The position numbers and the translations under genes were made by a program. Shown piece after piece: positions 45,345-55,949 of a stretch of 64,000 nt of DNA. The DNA lies in assembly GCF_002975435.1 (NCBI RefSeq), contig NZ_PCPT01000001.1, positions 62,001-126,000 of the forward strand, read 5' to 3'. Numbering within the stretch: the first letter of the stretch is position 1; every line of letters starts with the position of its first letter. Origin of the DNA: Arthrobacter sp. MYb227 (GTDB taxonomy: Bacteria; Actinomycetota; Actinomycetes; Actinomycetales; Micrococcaceae). The notes under the pieces are model-generated. The model did not search any database, was not told the DNA's origin, and saw only the letters and a program-made list of their open reading frames with translations.

Positions 45345-46532
45345 CTACTTCTTTTTACTCTGAGGAGCCTTAAGAGTCAGCAGGGGAATTTCCCGCTCGG
45401 CGCGCGTGAGCGAACCATGCTGCCCGATCATGGTAAATGCTGCCGGATTTACCCGGCGCCCATCAAGGAAGGCAATGTCCTCCGCAGCAAGAATCAGCAG
45501 CTCCCCAATGCGTTCGCTGACACGTTCGGAAACTTCGCCAAAGAGTCCATGCTCAATCGCTTCGGCACGGGTTAGTACCCAAGCCTTGGCACCAAAGCGC
45601 TCACGCCATGCCTCAGCAACCGCTACACGCTGTTCATCATCGGTATTGCTGTAGAAGTGTAATTGAACTGCGCGCGGCTCCCCCGCAGTCAATTCAACGC
45701 CTTGGATAAGTTCTGGGAACTCGGAATAATCAATACGCCATTTTTCTGGTACGTCGATCATGCCATGATCACCGGTTAGCAACAGCAAAGTTCCGCTAGG
45801 CACCCTGGCCGCCAATGTTCGGACCAACGAATCGATTTCTTCTAGGGTATGTCCCCACTCCAAGGAGTCTTTTCCATAACGGTGTCCGGCCTTATCAAGC
45901 TCGTTGAAATAGCAATAGACCAATGATCTCGAGTTCGCTTCAAGAACTTCGGTTGTTGCCCGTACACGCGCGTGCGTCGAATTCGCTTCGATGAAATTAG
46001 TACCGCGCAACGCGGCCTTGGTCAGTGAGGATTCTTTGAATTGGCTCATGCTCACGGTGGCCGTGTACACACCGGATTCCGCTGCACGTTCAAAAACTGT
46101 CTGGTGTGGCTGCCACGTAAGCGGATCTAAATCCTTGGGCCAACCACCCAATTGGTTCACTGTACGGCGCTTGACCGGGTCAACAGCGTCATACCCGACG
46201 ATTCCGTGGCTTCCGGGTGCTAGCCCGGTGCCAAGGCTCGCCAAGGACGCTGCAGTGGTCGAAGGGAAGGGCGAGCACAGGGTCAGGGAATTCTCCAGGG
46301 CCTTGCGCAGGAATGGTGCGTGTCCCCCACGCGATTTAAGCAAGGCCTTTCCAAGCCCGTCGATCATTACCACGCAGATTCGTGAGGCAACCGGTAGCCC
46401 CAAGGTATTTTCATAGCCCGGGACGTTAAGTACCGCGGCGGCACTTGGAAGCAGTTCTGCAATAGTTGATACGCCGTAGGGTGGCGCGGCGGGCAGTTCT
46501 TGGGCAGGGGTAATCCGCTGACTCGTGCTCAC
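45345..46532 (-). CDS. Alkaline-phosphatase-superfamily phosphodiesterase/pyrophosphatase
   Basis: A ~395-aa nucleotide pyrophosphatase/phosphodiesterase-like protein. Metal-site segments are VVMIDGLG, CSPFPSTTAASLASLGTG (nucleophilic Thr/Ser), LDKAGHRYG and LTGDHGMID. No signal peptide is seen, so it may be cytoplasmic. GTG 46532 is preferred; a TTG at 46577 would overlap DUF5998. The substrate is unknown. Confidence 0.85.
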   Translation of the reverse strand: MSTSQRITPAQELPAAPPYGVSTIAELLPSAAAVLNVPGYENTLGLPVASRICVVMIDGLGKALLKSRGGHAPFLRKALENSLTLCSPFPSTTAASLASLGTGLAPGSHGIVGYDAVDPVKRRTVNQLGGWPKDLDPLTWQPHQTVFERAAESGVYTATVSMSQFKESSLTKAALRGTNFIEANSTHARVRATTEVLEANSRSLVYCYFNELDKAGHRYGKDSLEWGHTLEEIDSLVRTLAARVPSGTLLLLTGDHGMIDVPEKWRIDYSEFPELIQGVELTAGEPRAVQLHFYSNTDDEQRVAVAEAWRERFGAKAWVLTRAEAIEHGLFGEVSERVSERIGELLILAAEDIAFLDGRRVNPAAFTMIGQHGSLTRAEREIPLLTLKAPQSKKK

Positions 46533-46551
46533 GTGAGGGGTACTCGTTCCT

Positions 46552-47232
46552 TTAGCCCTGGTTTGGGTTGCGGCCAAAACGTGAAGAAACTCGTCCCAGC
46601 AGATCTGCCGCGGGGGTTACCGGAGCCGAGGTTTCAATGGTTCCGGTGGCACGTGGTGCCGAGGCACGGCGTATGGCCTTGGCAAAATTTCGCGCCGCCG
46701 TCACGGCCCCTGCACCATCGGCTTCGGCACTGACGCGTAAGACCAAATCTTCTTGCTGGCTGGTGCCGGTGTAGCCATGATCCCCTTCACAATTTGGATC
46801 CGCACAACCGGCTGGTGCCAGATCGATGCGCTGGGCACCTGCCCACGCAATGCCGAGGGTCAGTTCCTTGACGGGATCGCCAGTGCGGTAATTCTGTGGC
46901 TGGTGATAGACGTAGCTGCTGGCAACCGTGGTGACCTTGGCCAGCTGGACCAGTTCGGTGGAAATCTGCGCCATGATCTGGCGGCCGCTTTCATCAAGCT
47001 GCTGGTCATCCACATGAGCCACCAACAACACATCCTGGGCTAGTACAAGGACCGTGATGTGACGGTGAACCTCATTTTGATCAAAGTGGGTTTCTAAGTG
47101 AACCAAATGGTCTCCGGGATCCCGACCATCGAGCGCCTCATCAATAACGTCCAAAACCATTTTTGGGTAGAACCCTGCGCGATTGATGTCAGCTTGCAGG
47201 TCACGGCCCATGGGCGAAGAAAGGGGGGTCAT
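46552..47232 (-). CDS. DUF5998 family protein
   Basis: A 226-aa soluble protein I recognise as DUF5998, actinobacterial and of unknown function. Visible parts are FYPKMVLDVIDEALDG, VHRHITVLVLAQDVLLVAHVD and a CxxxxC segment (CADPNCEGDHGY). Start taken at ATG 47232; TTG 47265 is possible and the ribosome binding site does not settle it. It lies between the phosphodiesterase and the GNAT/CoA-ligase fusion, in the same direction. Confidence 0.78.
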   Translation of the reverse strand: MTPLSSPMGRDLQADINRAGFYPKMVLDVIDEALDGRDPGDHLVHLETHFDQNEVHRHITVLVLAQDVLLVAHVDDQQLDESGRQIMAQISTELVQLAKVTTVASSYVYHQPQNYRTGDPVKELTLGIAWAGAQRIDLAPAGCADPNCEGDHGYTGTSQQEDLVLRVSAEADGAGAVTAARNFAKAIRRASAPRATGTIETSAPVTPAADLLGRVSSRFGRNPNQG

Positions 47233-47296
47233 ACCCTCAAGTCTACCCAAACGCTCGTCTAGCAAGATTTGTGCTCTTCTCTCGGCTACATGATGG

Positions 47297-49999
47297 TTAC
47301 TGGCTCATCGCCCTGCGAGCCGAATCGGTGCGTTGTTCCGGGTTACCCACCCACAGCTCAACGGCGAGAGAAACAGTGCCATCGCTCGTCACCATGACGG
47401 GATTAATCTCCAACAATGCGACCTCCGGGTGGTTATCTTTCAGCGTTGCAACCCGGTTCAACAAATCCTCAAGCGCCGGTACATCAACGGCCGGAAGCCC
47501 CTGGTATCCACGCAATCGTGCCGCGGCCCGCGGGCTTTTCACCAGATCTGCAAGGTCGACATTGGTCAACGGTGGAATACCGTGAGCCCAGTCACCCAGA
47601 AGATTCACGGCGTCTCCGGCCAGCCCAAAGGACACCACCGGGCCCAAGAGCGGGTCTTCAACTGCCCGAATCACACAGCCCTGCCCGGCGGGGGCCATGG
47701 CTTGCACCTCAAGATCTTGGGCGGCAAAGGGGGCAAGCATTTCTTTCATGTGCGCAATATTTCCACGCAGCGAGGCCTCATCGGTGATGTTTAGACGCAC
47801 ACCGCCTAGATCAAGGCGATGGCGCAAGTGTTCGTCGCGGGCCTTGAGCGCTACCGGCCAACCCAATCGTTGAGCAGCAGCAACCGCTTGGTCCTCGGTG
47901 GAGAACTTCACCGATTCCAATACCGAAATCCCATACTGATCCAAAAGCTTGGTGGCAGTGCTGCGCGGCAGATGCAGCAGCTCTAGTCCGCTAACAGTGG
48001 CCAACGATTCTTCGATGAGATCCGCGGCCGCCGAAACATCTATATCGCTGGGCACTAGGTATTGCCCATGATCTCGGGCGACCCACGCGGCATAACGCAC
48101 TATTGCGCCAAGCGCCTTAATCGCCGATCCCGGGCTCGAGTAACACGGCAGACCATAGCTGCTGCCATCGCTTCGAGTTCCTGTATCTAATAATCCTTCG
48201 GCCGGAATTGAGGCATCAATGATTCCGGTAAACACCGCAACCACCGGTTTACCCGAGTCTGTAGCTGCCGCGCGAATACACTTGGCAAGCGCGGAAGTCA
48301 TGATGCCCACCGAAGGAAGCAACGTGATGATCAGGCTGTGAACGTTTTCGTTGGCAAGGGCTTCACCTATCAGTCGTGCAAGTCTGGGCAGGGCACGTGA
48401 TTGCCCATCATCTAGGGATATTTGTGCATTCTGCGAGATCACGTCCAGATCGTTTTGTCCCGCAGCGTCGGCAACGACCGAGGCTAGCGCCACCGAGTTA
48501 GACATGATAGCGAGGCCGTTTCCCGCGGGCATGGGTTGCACGGCAACAATCTGAGCGATCTCCATGAGCTCTTCATTGGTGCTCACTCGAATCACCCCGG
48601 ATTGACGCAGCATTGCATCGACGGCAGCGGTTGGAGCCTGGGTCGTGCGTACCGCGTGTCCGGGTGGCAGACGTAACCCCATGACATCGGATTTGGCAAC
48701 GATCACCGGTTTTGAGTTCGCGAGCCGGCGGGCAATACGGGAGAACTTACGCGGGTTGCCAAAGGATTCAAGATATAGGCCAACCGCATTGGTGGCTGGA
48801 TCATCCTCCCAATATTGCATTGCGTCATTACCCGAGACATCGGCTCGGTTCCCGGCGGAGACAAATGATGATATGCCCATGGAACGCCGTGAGGCAGCGG
48901 CATAGAGCAGCACCCCGATGGCTGCGGATTGGCTAAAAAGTCCCAAGGAACCACGTTTGGGCATGCCCGGGGCAACTGAGGCATTCAAGGCGATCTCCGG
49001 GTCAGTATTGACCATGCCTAGCGATGCTGGGCCAATCACGCGCATGCCGTTGGCTCGGGCCAGCCGCACCAGTTCACGCTGGTGCATCATGCCTTCCTCA
49101 CCGTCGTTTTCAAAGCCGCCGGTGACAATCAATAGTCCTTTGACTCCGGCGAGCGCACAGGCCTCAATGACCGATTGGACTTCTTCCTTGGGTACCGCAA
49201 TGACTGCTAGGTCGATGGGGCCGGGGATTTCTGCGACGGTTCCGTAGCTGATCATCCCGCCAAGTTCGAAGGCCTCGGGGTTGACCCCGTAGACGGGGCC
49301 CTCGAAACCTCCTTCGATGAGGTTGTTCAGTAGTGAGTAGCCAATGGATCCCCACTCTCGGCTGGCGCCGATGACTGCAACGGATTGTGGTGCTAGAAGT
49401 CCACTCAGAGATTTGGCCTCCGCGCGGTGTTCGCGTGATTCCATCACCGCACGTGATTTGTCCGTGGGATCTACACTAAATTCGAGCATGACCACGCCCT
49501 CGTCGAAGTGGCGCTTGACCGCATAGCCGGCTTCGGCAAAGACCGTGAGCATTTTGCGGTTTTCGGGTAGCACCTCTGCACTGAAACGTTCGATATCATT
49601 TTCGCGGGCCGCCGCGGCGAGGTGTTCGAGCAAAATCGAGCCAACACCCATGCCTTGGTAGACATCAGAAATATTGAAGGCAACCTCTGCCTCGGCCGGG
49701 TCATCGAGGCGGTCATAACGTCCCACACCGATGATGTCTCCGCCTCGGGTGACGACGAAAGCTACCCGGTCTATGTGGTTGACTTCGGTGAAGCGTTTAA
49801 GCTCTTTAGCTGTTAACGCTGATTTGTAAGTAAAATAGCGCATGTAGACGGAGGATTCCGACTGGCTTTGATGCATTTTTTGCAAAGCGTCGGCATCATT
49901 GGGTTGAATCGGGCGTAGATGCGCTGTCGATCCATTGCGCAAAACGACATCAGCTTCCCAATGGGAAGGGTATTCTCCGGGTTTACGACCATCCACCAT
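47297..49999 (-). CDS. GNAT acetyltransferase fused to NDP-forming acyl-CoA synthetase (Pat-like)
   Basis: A 900-aa fusion. The N-terminal GNAT domain (about residues 20-175) has the acetyl-CoA loop YQGMGVG. A CoA-binding domain starts near residue 198 (LLAPQSVAVIGASREWGSIG), followed by ligase-CoA and ATP-grasp domains to the C-terminus (LLEINPVMVTSDG). Such proteins acetylate lysines, including in acetyl-CoA synthetase. Here the GNAT domain is N-terminal, the reverse of the enterobacterial Pat/Pka order. Divergent from parC. Confidence 0.92.
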   Translation of the reverse strand: MVDGRKPGEYPSHWEADVVLRNGSTAHLRPIQPNDADALQKMHQSQSESSVYMRYFTYKSALTAKELKRFTEVNHIDRVAFVVTRGGDIIGVGRYDRLDDPAEAEVAFNISDVYQGMGVGSILLEHLAAAARENDIERFSAEVLPENRKMLTVFAEAGYAVKRHFDEGVVMLEFSVDPTDKSRAVMESREHRAEAKSLSGLLAPQSVAVIGASREWGSIGYSLLNNLIEGGFEGPVYGVNPEAFELGGMISYGTVAEIPGPIDLAVIAVPKEEVQSVIEACALAGVKGLLIVTGGFENDGEEGMMHQRELVRLARANGMRVIGPASLGMVNTDPEIALNASVAPGMPKRGSLGLFSQSAAIGVLLYAAASRRSMGISSFVSAGNRADVSGNDAMQYWEDDPATNAVGLYLESFGNPRKFSRIARRLANSKPVIVAKSDVMGLRLPPGHAVRTTQAPTAAVDAMLRQSGVIRVSTNEELMEIAQIVAVQPMPAGNGLAIMSNSVALASVVADAAGQNDLDVISQNAQISLDDGQSRALPRLARLIGEALANENVHSLIITLLPSVGIMTSALAKCIRAAATDSGKPVVAVFTGIIDASIPAEGLLDTGTRSDGSSYGLPCYSSPGSAIKALGAIVRYAAWVARDHGQYLVPSDIDVSAAADLIEESLATVSGLELLHLPRSTATKLLDQYGISVLESVKFSTEDQAVAAAQRLGWPVALKARDEHLRHRLDLGGVRLNITDEASLRGNIAHMKEMLAPFAAQDLEVQAMAPAGQGCVIRAVEDPLLGPVVSFGLAGDAVNLLGDWAHGIPPLTNVDLADLVKSPRAAARLRGYQGLPAVDVPALEDLLNRVATLKDNHPEVALLEINPVMVTSDGTVSLAVELWVGNPEQRTDSARRAMSQ

Positions 50000-50122
50000 A
50001 GGCTTAGCCTATCGGTCGCGCCGAGCGTTGTTGCACGTTCGACGCGCCGAAACCATAGCAACGAACCTTTCGACCCCTGACAAGGGTCGACATCAGTACC
50101 TAACCAAGGATTCACACTTAAT

Positions 50123-52765
50123 ATGGCGCGCAAAAAGCCTGAACCACTACCAGCGGACTTCGTGGAGCACATTGTTGATATCGATGTGACTAGCGAAATG
50201 GAGGGCTCCTTCCTCGAGTATGCCTACTCGGTGATCTACTCCCGTGCTCTGCCCGATGCTCGTGACGGGCTCAAACCGGTGCAGCGCCGCATTCTCTACA
50301 TGATGAGTGAGATGGGATTGCGCCCGGATAAGGGGCATGTGAAGAGTGCGCGTGTTGTTGGTGAGGTGATGGGTAAGCTTCACCCACACGGTGATACGGC
50401 AATTTACGATGCCATGGTGCGCATGAGCCAAAGCTTTGCGTTGCGCCTACCGTTGATCGACGGCCACGGAAACTTCGGTTCCCTCGACGATGGTCCCGCT
50501 GCCTCGCGTTATACCGAAGCGCGGCTGGATGCCTCCGCGGTGGCGATGACCGCCAACCTAGACGAAGACGTCGTGAACTTCGTCCCGAACTATGACAACC
50601 AGATCATGCAGCCGGAGGTACTCCCGGCAGCATTCCCTAACCTCTTGGTCAATGGCACCACGGGCATTGCCGTGGGTATGGCCACCAATATGGCCCCGCA
50701 CAACCTCGGTGAAGTGATTGCGGCCGCCCAGCATTTGATTGCGAATCCGGAAGCGGATTTGGCGGCAATCATGAAGTTTATTCCGGGTCCGGATCTGCCC
50801 ACGGGTGGCACCATTGTTGGCCTTGAGGGAATTCGTGATGCCTACCGTACGGGACGTGGCACCTTTAAGACGCGCGCCAAGGTTGCTCTTGAGCAGATTA
50901 CCGCACGCCGTGCCGGCCTGGTCATTACCGAGCTTCCCTACATGGTGGGCCCGGAAAAGGTCATTGAAAAAATCAAGGACGCGGTAACGGCCAAGAAGCT
51001 CACCGGTATTGCCGATGTCATGGATTTGACCGACCGTAGTCACGGCCTGCGACTTGTCATTGAACTCAAAAATGGGTTCAACCCCAACGCCGTGCTGGCG
51101 CAGCTACACAAGTTCACCCCGATGGAAGATTCCTTCGGTATCAACAACGTTGCACTGGTAGATGGTCAGCCACGCACCCTAGGTCTGCTGGAATTGCTTA
51201 CCGTGTACGTTGAGCACCGCATCAATGTTGTGCGCCGCCGCACCAACTACCGGTTGAATAAGAAACTCGACCGGTTGCACCTGGTTGAAGGCCTTTTGAT
51301 TGCGATCGTCGATATTGACGAGGTCATTTCGATCATTCGTTCTTCGGATGAGACGGCGCAGGCTCGCGAGCGTTTGATGAAGATTTATGATCTTTCCGAG
51401 CTGCAAGCAAACCACATTCTTGAACTGCGCCTGCGTCAACTCACCCGGTTCTCCCGCATTGAGTTGGAGAAGGAAGCCGACGAACTACGTGCGGCAATCG
51501 AAGAGCTTCGTGCCATCCTAGAATCCGAAGCCTTATTGCGTGAGTTGGTCTCCGGTGAACTCGCAGAGATGGCAGAAAAGTTCGCCACCCCGCGACGGAC
51601 TATCTTGTTGGAGTCCGAGAGCAGCACGCCGCTGAAGGGCAGCACCATGCCGGCGGTGGTTGGTACCGGTAAGCAGGCACCGCTGAGCCTTGAGATTGCT
51701 GATGATCCGTGCTGGGTCTTGCTTTCGGCAACCGGTCAGGTGGCCCGCACCGCGGAACGTAACCCGATTGATGATTCCGGTGCACGCATCAAGCATGATG
51801 TGCTCGGTTCCATGGTTTCTACCACCGCACGCGGTGAAATTGGTGGAATTACCTCCACCGGCCGGATGTTACGTCTGCAGGTTGTTGATTTGCCATTGCT
51901 GCCCCCGGCCAATGGCTTCCCACAGCTGACCGGTGGTGTCAAGGTTGCCGAATTCGCGCAGCTGACCAAGGGCGAGAAAATGGTTGCTTTGGTCCCACTG
52001 AATCAGGTGGTGGCACTGGGTACAGCAAATGGCGTGGTGAAGCGACTTACCCCCGAATACCCACTGAACCGTGATGAGTGGGAAGCGATCACCCTGAAGG
52101 ATAAGGACACGGTCATTGGTGCCGCGGTGGGTGCCGACGAAGCAGATCTGGTCTTCGTCACTCGTGGCGCCCAGCTACTGCGCTTTGCGGCGAGTAATGT
52201 GCGTCCGCAGGGACGTACCGCCGGTGGCATGGCTGGCATCAAGCTTGCTGCAGGTGATACCGCGATCTTCTTCGGTGTGGTTCCCGAACACGCGGCAGAA
52301 GCAGTATTCGTTTCCATTGCTACCGGTTCTGATGCGTTACCGGGTACCGCCTCACACACCGTGAAGGTCACCGACTTCAACGAATACCCATCCAAGGGTC
52401 GAGCAACGGCGGGCGTACGTGCGCACAGGTTCCTGAAGGGTGAAGACAGGCTGGACCTTGCCTACGCCGGCGAAGGCCCTGCACGTGCATCCTCAACAGC
52501 CGGTGTGGTCCGTGCACTGCCGACCGAATATGCCAAGCGCGATGCCTCAGGTGTCCCACTGGCACAGGGCATTGATGTGCTCGGCGGCTCGATTGGAACC
52601 CAGCCTGCAGAACCGGTGGCACTGCCACCTGCGCTTCAGGAACCAACCAAGCGAGCACCTCGGGTAACCCCGGAGGAAGATTCGAAGCCATTCGCTGATT
52701 CGGGTGTGGTCGAGGTTGAAAAGGCCAAACGAGTAGTGATCCAGGACTCTTTGCTCGATGAGTAG
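50123..52765 (+). CDS. parC: DNA topoisomerase IV/gyrase-type subunit A
   Basis: An 880-aa type IIA topoisomerase A subunit that cuts and rejoins DNA. The active-site Tyr130 is in [10 protein letters not shown]; the quinolone region reads [18 protein letters not shown], with Thr92 at the position of E. coli GyrA Ser83. A coiled-coil tower ([19 protein letters not shown]) and a C-terminal beta-pinwheel follow. parC is preferred over gyrA because no gyrB or dnaA is nearby; parE is not in the window. Confidence 0.88.
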   Translation: MARKKPEPLPADFVEHIVDIDVTSEMEGSFLEYAYSVIYSRALPDARDGLKPVQRRILYMMSEMGLRPDKGHVKSARVVGEVMGKLHPHGDTAIYDAMVRMSQSFALRLPLIDGHGNFGSLDDGPAASRYTEARLDASAVAMTANLDEDVVNFVPNYDNQIMQPEVLPAAFPNLLVNGTTGIAVGMATNMAPHNLGEVIAAAQHLIANPEADLAAIMKFIPGPDLPTGGTIVGLEGIRDAYRTGRGTFKTRAKVALEQITARRAGLVITELPYMVGPEKVIEKIKDAVTAKKLTGIADVMDLTDRSHGLRLVIELKNGFNPNAVLAQLHKFTPMEDSFGINNVALVDGQPRTLGLLELLTVYVEHRINVVRRRTNYRLNKKLDRLHLVEGLLIAIVDIDEVISIIRSSDETAQARERLMKIYDLSELQANHILELRLRQLTRFSRIELEKEADELRAAIEELRAILESEALLRELVSGELAEMAEKFATPRRTILLESESSTPLKGSTMPAVVGTGKQAPLSLEIADDPCWVLLSATGQVARTAERNPIDDSGARIKHDVLGSMVSTTARGEIGGITSTGRMLRLQVVDLPLLPPANGFPQLTGGVKVAEFAQLTKGEKMVALVPLNQVVALGTANGVVKRLTPEYPLNRDEWEAITLKDKDTVIGAAVGADEADLVFVTRGAQLLRFAASNVRPQGRTAGGMAGIKLAAGDTAIFFGVVPEHAAEAVFVSIATGSDALPGTASHTVKVTDFNEYPSKGRATAGVRAHRFLKGEDRLDLAYAGEGPARASSTAGVVRALPTEYAKRDASGVPLAQGIDVLGGSIGTQPAEPVALPPALQEPTKRAPRVTPEEDSKPFADSGVVEVEKAKRVVIQDSLLDE

Positions 52766-52788
52766 GAATTTGTTCGTCTAACTCTATG

Positions 52789-52842
52789 ATCAGGCGTTGT
52801 CCCCCAAGCAATCATGCTCAGGGGACGACGCCTGATTGTTTT
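52789..52842 (+). terminator. parC terminator, 16-bp stem
   Basis: ATCAGGCGTTGTCCCC (52789-52804) pairs with GGGGACGACGCCTGAT (52821-52836), with one G-U, followed by TGTTTTAG. Confidence 0.85.
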
Positions 52843-52932
52843 AGCCCAGGATCAAGACAGTTTTTGGCCGCGAGCTGTCCGGCCGTTGTTTCTACCGATT
52901 GGTTTGCTTCCGGGCGTGTAAGGATGGGACAC

Positions 52933-53421
52933 ATGTTCTTGACTTCGTTAAGCGCCGACGGTGAGACTTTTGGCTTGTACAAAGCCACCGAGACCGATGT
53001 GCTGCCCATTATTGAACTCATGTCTAACGACCCGCTGCGGCAGGCCGACTACCCTGAACCTCACGAAAATTCACCTGGGTATCTTCAAGCGTTCCAGGCC
53101 ATCGATGCAGACCCGGCCCAGCTATTAGTCGCTGTCAAAGATTCGCGCCATGAACTGGTCGCGACCATGCAGCTAACGATTATTCCGGGCCTTTCCCGCG
53201 GTGGCACCACGCGCATGCTCATCGAAGCCGTCCAGGTGGATGAATCCCTGCGCGGCAAGGGAATAGGTTCGTCGATGATCTTATGGGCCATCGCCGAGGC
53301 ACAACGTCGTGGGGCATCATTGGTCCAGCTAACCAGCGACAATACTCGTACACGAGCGCACCAGTTCTACGAACAACTTGGATTTACCGCTTCCCATACG
53401 GGCTTCAAGTTCAAGATATAA
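52933..53421 (+). CDS. GNAT-family N-acetyltransferase
   Basis: A 162-aa acyltransferase. The CoA-binding motif is RGKGIGSSM, preceded by IEAVQVDESL and followed by HQFYEQLGF, as in typical small GNATs. ATG 52933 lies 6-9 bases after AAGGATGGG; ATG 52924 directly abuts the purines and is less likely. The substrate is unknown. Confidence 0.88.
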   Translation: MFLTSLSADGETFGLYKATETDVLPIIELMSNDPLRQADYPEPHENSPGYLQAFQAIDADPAQLLVAVKDSRHELVATMQLTIIPGLSRGGTTRMLIEAVQVDESLRGKGIGSSMILWAIAEAQRRGASLVQLTSDNTRTRAHQFYEQLGFTASHTGFKFKI

Positions 53422-53556
53422 CTCCTGAATTTATGTTGGCTCGTTTGGCAATCTGCGGCCATCTCGCACAGAGTGAGGTTGAGTCACTTGCCGCATAGGG
53501 ATTAGCTAGTTACTGACGCAGGCCACGCGAACCGCAAAAGACTAGATCCACAAGGC

Positions 53557-54501
53557 TTACAAACGTTCCTTTAACCACTTGATCACCGCATCACCCTGTT
53601 GCTTTTGGAAGGCCCTGACGGTGGGTAGTCCGACTGGCGCAACAGTGCGTGCCACGTCGATAAAGTAACCGGCCAACCCAGCAAGTACCGCATCAACCTG
53701 CTGCGCGGTGGCTTCTGCGAAGACCGGATGGGTAGCAAGCACCGCTTCGGCGTTGAAGTTTGGATCAAATGCACGCACATTGACCAGAACACTCAGTGCA
53801 TCAAACCAGCCAACGCCGATGCAGGCTCAGGGCCAATCCACAAGAATCGCTTGGTCCTGAGCAGTGATCAAGATGTTGTCGGCTCTAACATCGTTATGTA
53901 CCAGGCACCGGCCATCGAGTTCTTCGATTCCCGTCGCGGCAAGGGATTCTAGCTCATCAAGTCTTTCAACAATCCAGGGATCACACGCTTCCGGAAGTAG
54001 CTCACGAACCCTTTTCCAGCCAGCAAAGGCTTCGGCTAATTCTTCCTTAAGCGTTGGCAACTCAAGCAAGGGGTGAGGGATTTGCACGTGTGCAAGCTTT
54101 TCCAAGGCATCGATAACCAAGGTAATTTCGTCGAGTTTCCAGGGTAGCTGCGGTGGTTGGCCTTCAATATCGGTGAGTACCAGGACCACCCAGTGCCCGT
54201 CATCATAATGGCCCATCAGTGGAGCTATGGGCAGGGTGGCAGGAAGATTCCCGGCGATGTGGGCTTCTTGCCGATGGATTTTCGGGGTGTCTTCATTTAA
54301 CTCACGACTAACGGCTTTGACGAATGCCCGCTTCCCGGAACTCGTGAGCACCCGATCGGCAGTGCCCGGAGAAAAGCCACCTCGCTGACCCACAAATTGG
54401 ACTACCTCAGAACCCAGGATGTCTTCCACTGCTGTACGCACGTGTATTGGCAAATCGAGCCATCCAATTCGAGTACTCCATGCTGGTTCCATGCCCATCA
54501 T
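53557..54501 (-). pseudogene. Aminoglycoside-phosphotransferase-family gene with an in-frame TGA
   Basis: An APH/choline-kinase-fold protein. The first part has CLVHNDVRADNIL (catalytic loop, Asp/Asn) and AILVDWP (DFG-like metal Asp), then stops at TGA (53827-53829). The same frame continues without interruption for 89 codons (ACIGVGWFDALSVLVNV... to KWLKERL at 53557), which is the usual C-terminal helical lobe. A single TGG-to-TGA change would explain it. ATG is taken at 54501 with AGGAAGA adjacent; 54498 is equally likely. Family members phosphorylate small molecules; drug resistance is not implied. Confidence 0.85.
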
Positions 54502-54640
54502 TCTTCCTGATCCATTTGGCGTAGCGGTTTTCAACACTCAGTTTTCGAGACACTCGTGTGAATACTTGGTAGCCGGGTTGTATCGGGTACCCCACGTTAA
54601 TAAATCTGTCTCACAAGGCCATACATGCAATGCTAAAACC

Positions 54641-55138
54641 ATGCCCCCTGCACAAAATGTTGTCCTCGTTCCAAGCCGATACGAAGAGTGGGCCGAGCTG
54701 GCACGCTCGATGATTACAACGTTGGAGGAACAAATACCCGATGCAGTGTTCGAACATATTGGTTCAACTTCGGTGCCGCAGTTACCTGCCAAGCCAGTGG
54801 TTGATCTCATGATCGGTGTGGAACCAGGAAGAATTTTGGAGGTTGCAAACCTGTTGGCCACCGTCGGGTTTGACCTCGAAGGTAAGTATGCACATCACAG
54901 CTGGCTGAGCTCCCCTTCACGTACGAACCGAGTATTTATCGTGCACGTGTTGGAAAAGTCGGGAACGGCATGGAATCGGCGAATCGTGTTTCGCGACTTA
55001 TTACGCACCGATGATCAGGCACGGAATAAATATCTTGCCACTAAAGTTTCAGCTGCCGAAGCGACCGATAATTGGGATGACTATACCCAATCTAAGACTT
55101 CGGTGGTTATGGGGCTCTTAGAAGAAATTGGTCAATAA
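54641..55138 (+). CDS. GrpB/UPF0157 nucleotidyltransferase-like protein
   Basis: A 165-aa GrpB-family protein (nucleotidyltransferase fold). FEHIGSTSVPQLPAKPVVDLMIGV is the family signature, with the GSTS...D-x-M pattern. YNP-like start: VVLVPSRYEEWAELA. Function unknown; in other proteins this domain is fused to CoaE. The frame is open to 54419 but the ATG at 54641 fits the domain start. Confidence 0.87.
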   Translation: MPPAQNVVLVPSRYEEWAELARSMITTLEEQIPDAVFEHIGSTSVPQLPAKPVVDLMIGVEPGRILEVANLLATVGFDLEGKYAHHSWLSSPSRTNRVFIVHVLEKSGTAWNRRIVFRDLLRTDDQARNKYLATKVSAAEATDNWDDYTQSKTSVVMGLLEEIGQ

Positions 55139-55406
55139 GCATTTGGTTGGAGATTTTGCCCGTTGAAGTTCCCCAGATGTCTCATGGGCGTGTGGTGCGT
55201 ATGAGCAATGCTCGTACTAGGCAGAATTCGTACCTCATCTAGGAAGCTCGAACATGTCGTGGGGATCTTGTTACCGCCTTTGCTTGGGCCCGGCTCAAAC
55301 CGACACGATTACCAAATCACTACTATTTTGATGGCTATGATCTGAACAGACCAACGCCGCATACTATGGCTACTGGCTCTAGCCAATGAGCTGAGGAGAA
55401 AGACCA
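55139..55406. other. Intergenic region, no gene seen
   Basis: 268 bases between GrpB and DUF1990, both on the plus strand. I see no open frame with a ribosome binding site and no strong hairpin. The last bases hold GAGGAGAAAG, the DUF1990 ribosome binding site. Confidence 0.5.
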
Positions 55407-55880
55407 ATGACAAGCCCCGAGCTTCCCCTCTGGCCACTGCGTAGTGGTCCGCACCGGCAGTCAGAAGTTTCTGCGGTTATTGGATCCGGCGATGCGCTGT
55501 GGGAGCGAGCTGCTAGCGATGTGCTTTGTTGGAAAGTGAAAACATCTAGCGGTTTTAGAGTTAGTTCTTCGGCCACGGTCCAAGTCGGCGATAGGATCGA
55601 GGTTTATGCCGGGGCGCTTGGTATTCGAGTTGTAGAGCCCGTTGAAGTCCTCCAAGTTATCAAGACGCCAGATCGCGTGGGATTCTCCTATGGAACATTG
55701 CCCGGACATCCGGTTACCGGTGAAGAAGCATTTATTGTGGAGCGGTTCGGTAACGAAGTCAGACTGACGATCCGATCACTGACCAGTCCAAGCCCACAAC
55801 AGCCTTGGCGCGCAATATTTCCCCTGCTCTTGGTGATTCAAAAGATTGTGCGCCGCAGATACTTACGGTCCTTGTCCTAA
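55407..55880 (+). CDS. DUF1990 family protein
   Basis: A 157-aa protein matching DUF1990: ALWERAASDVLCWKVKTSSGF, VGDRIEVYAG, GFSYGTLPGHPVTGEEAF. The fold is thought to be SRPBCC-like; function unknown. GAGGAG precedes the ATG. It converges with cydDC across a strong terminator. Confidence 0.87.
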   Translation: MTSPELPLWPLRSGPHRQSEVSAVIGSGDALWERAASDVLCWKVKTSSGFRVSSSATVQVGDRIEVYAGALGIRVVEPVEVLQVIKTPDRVGFSYGTLPGHPVTGEEAFIVERFGNEVRLTIRSLTSPSPQQPWRAIFPLLLVIQKIVRRRYLRSLS

Positions 55881-55883
55881 ATA

Positions 55884-55922
55884 GGTTTGGCTGGCCCTAT
55901 TTTCTTTCAGGCCAGCCAAACC
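55884..55922. terminator. Bidirectional terminator of DUF1990 and cydDC
   Basis: GGTTTGGCTGGCC (55884-55896) pairs exactly with GGCCAGCCAAACC (55910-55922) around a T-rich 13-base loop. Confidence 0.75.
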
Positions 55923-55949
55923 GCAGGTAATACGCAACCGTACTGAGCG

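Noticed and set aside
53557-54501. TGA read as selenocysteine
   Set aside because: No SECIS-like stem was evident just after the TGA and the position follows DWP, where a catalytic selenocysteine is not expected in this family.
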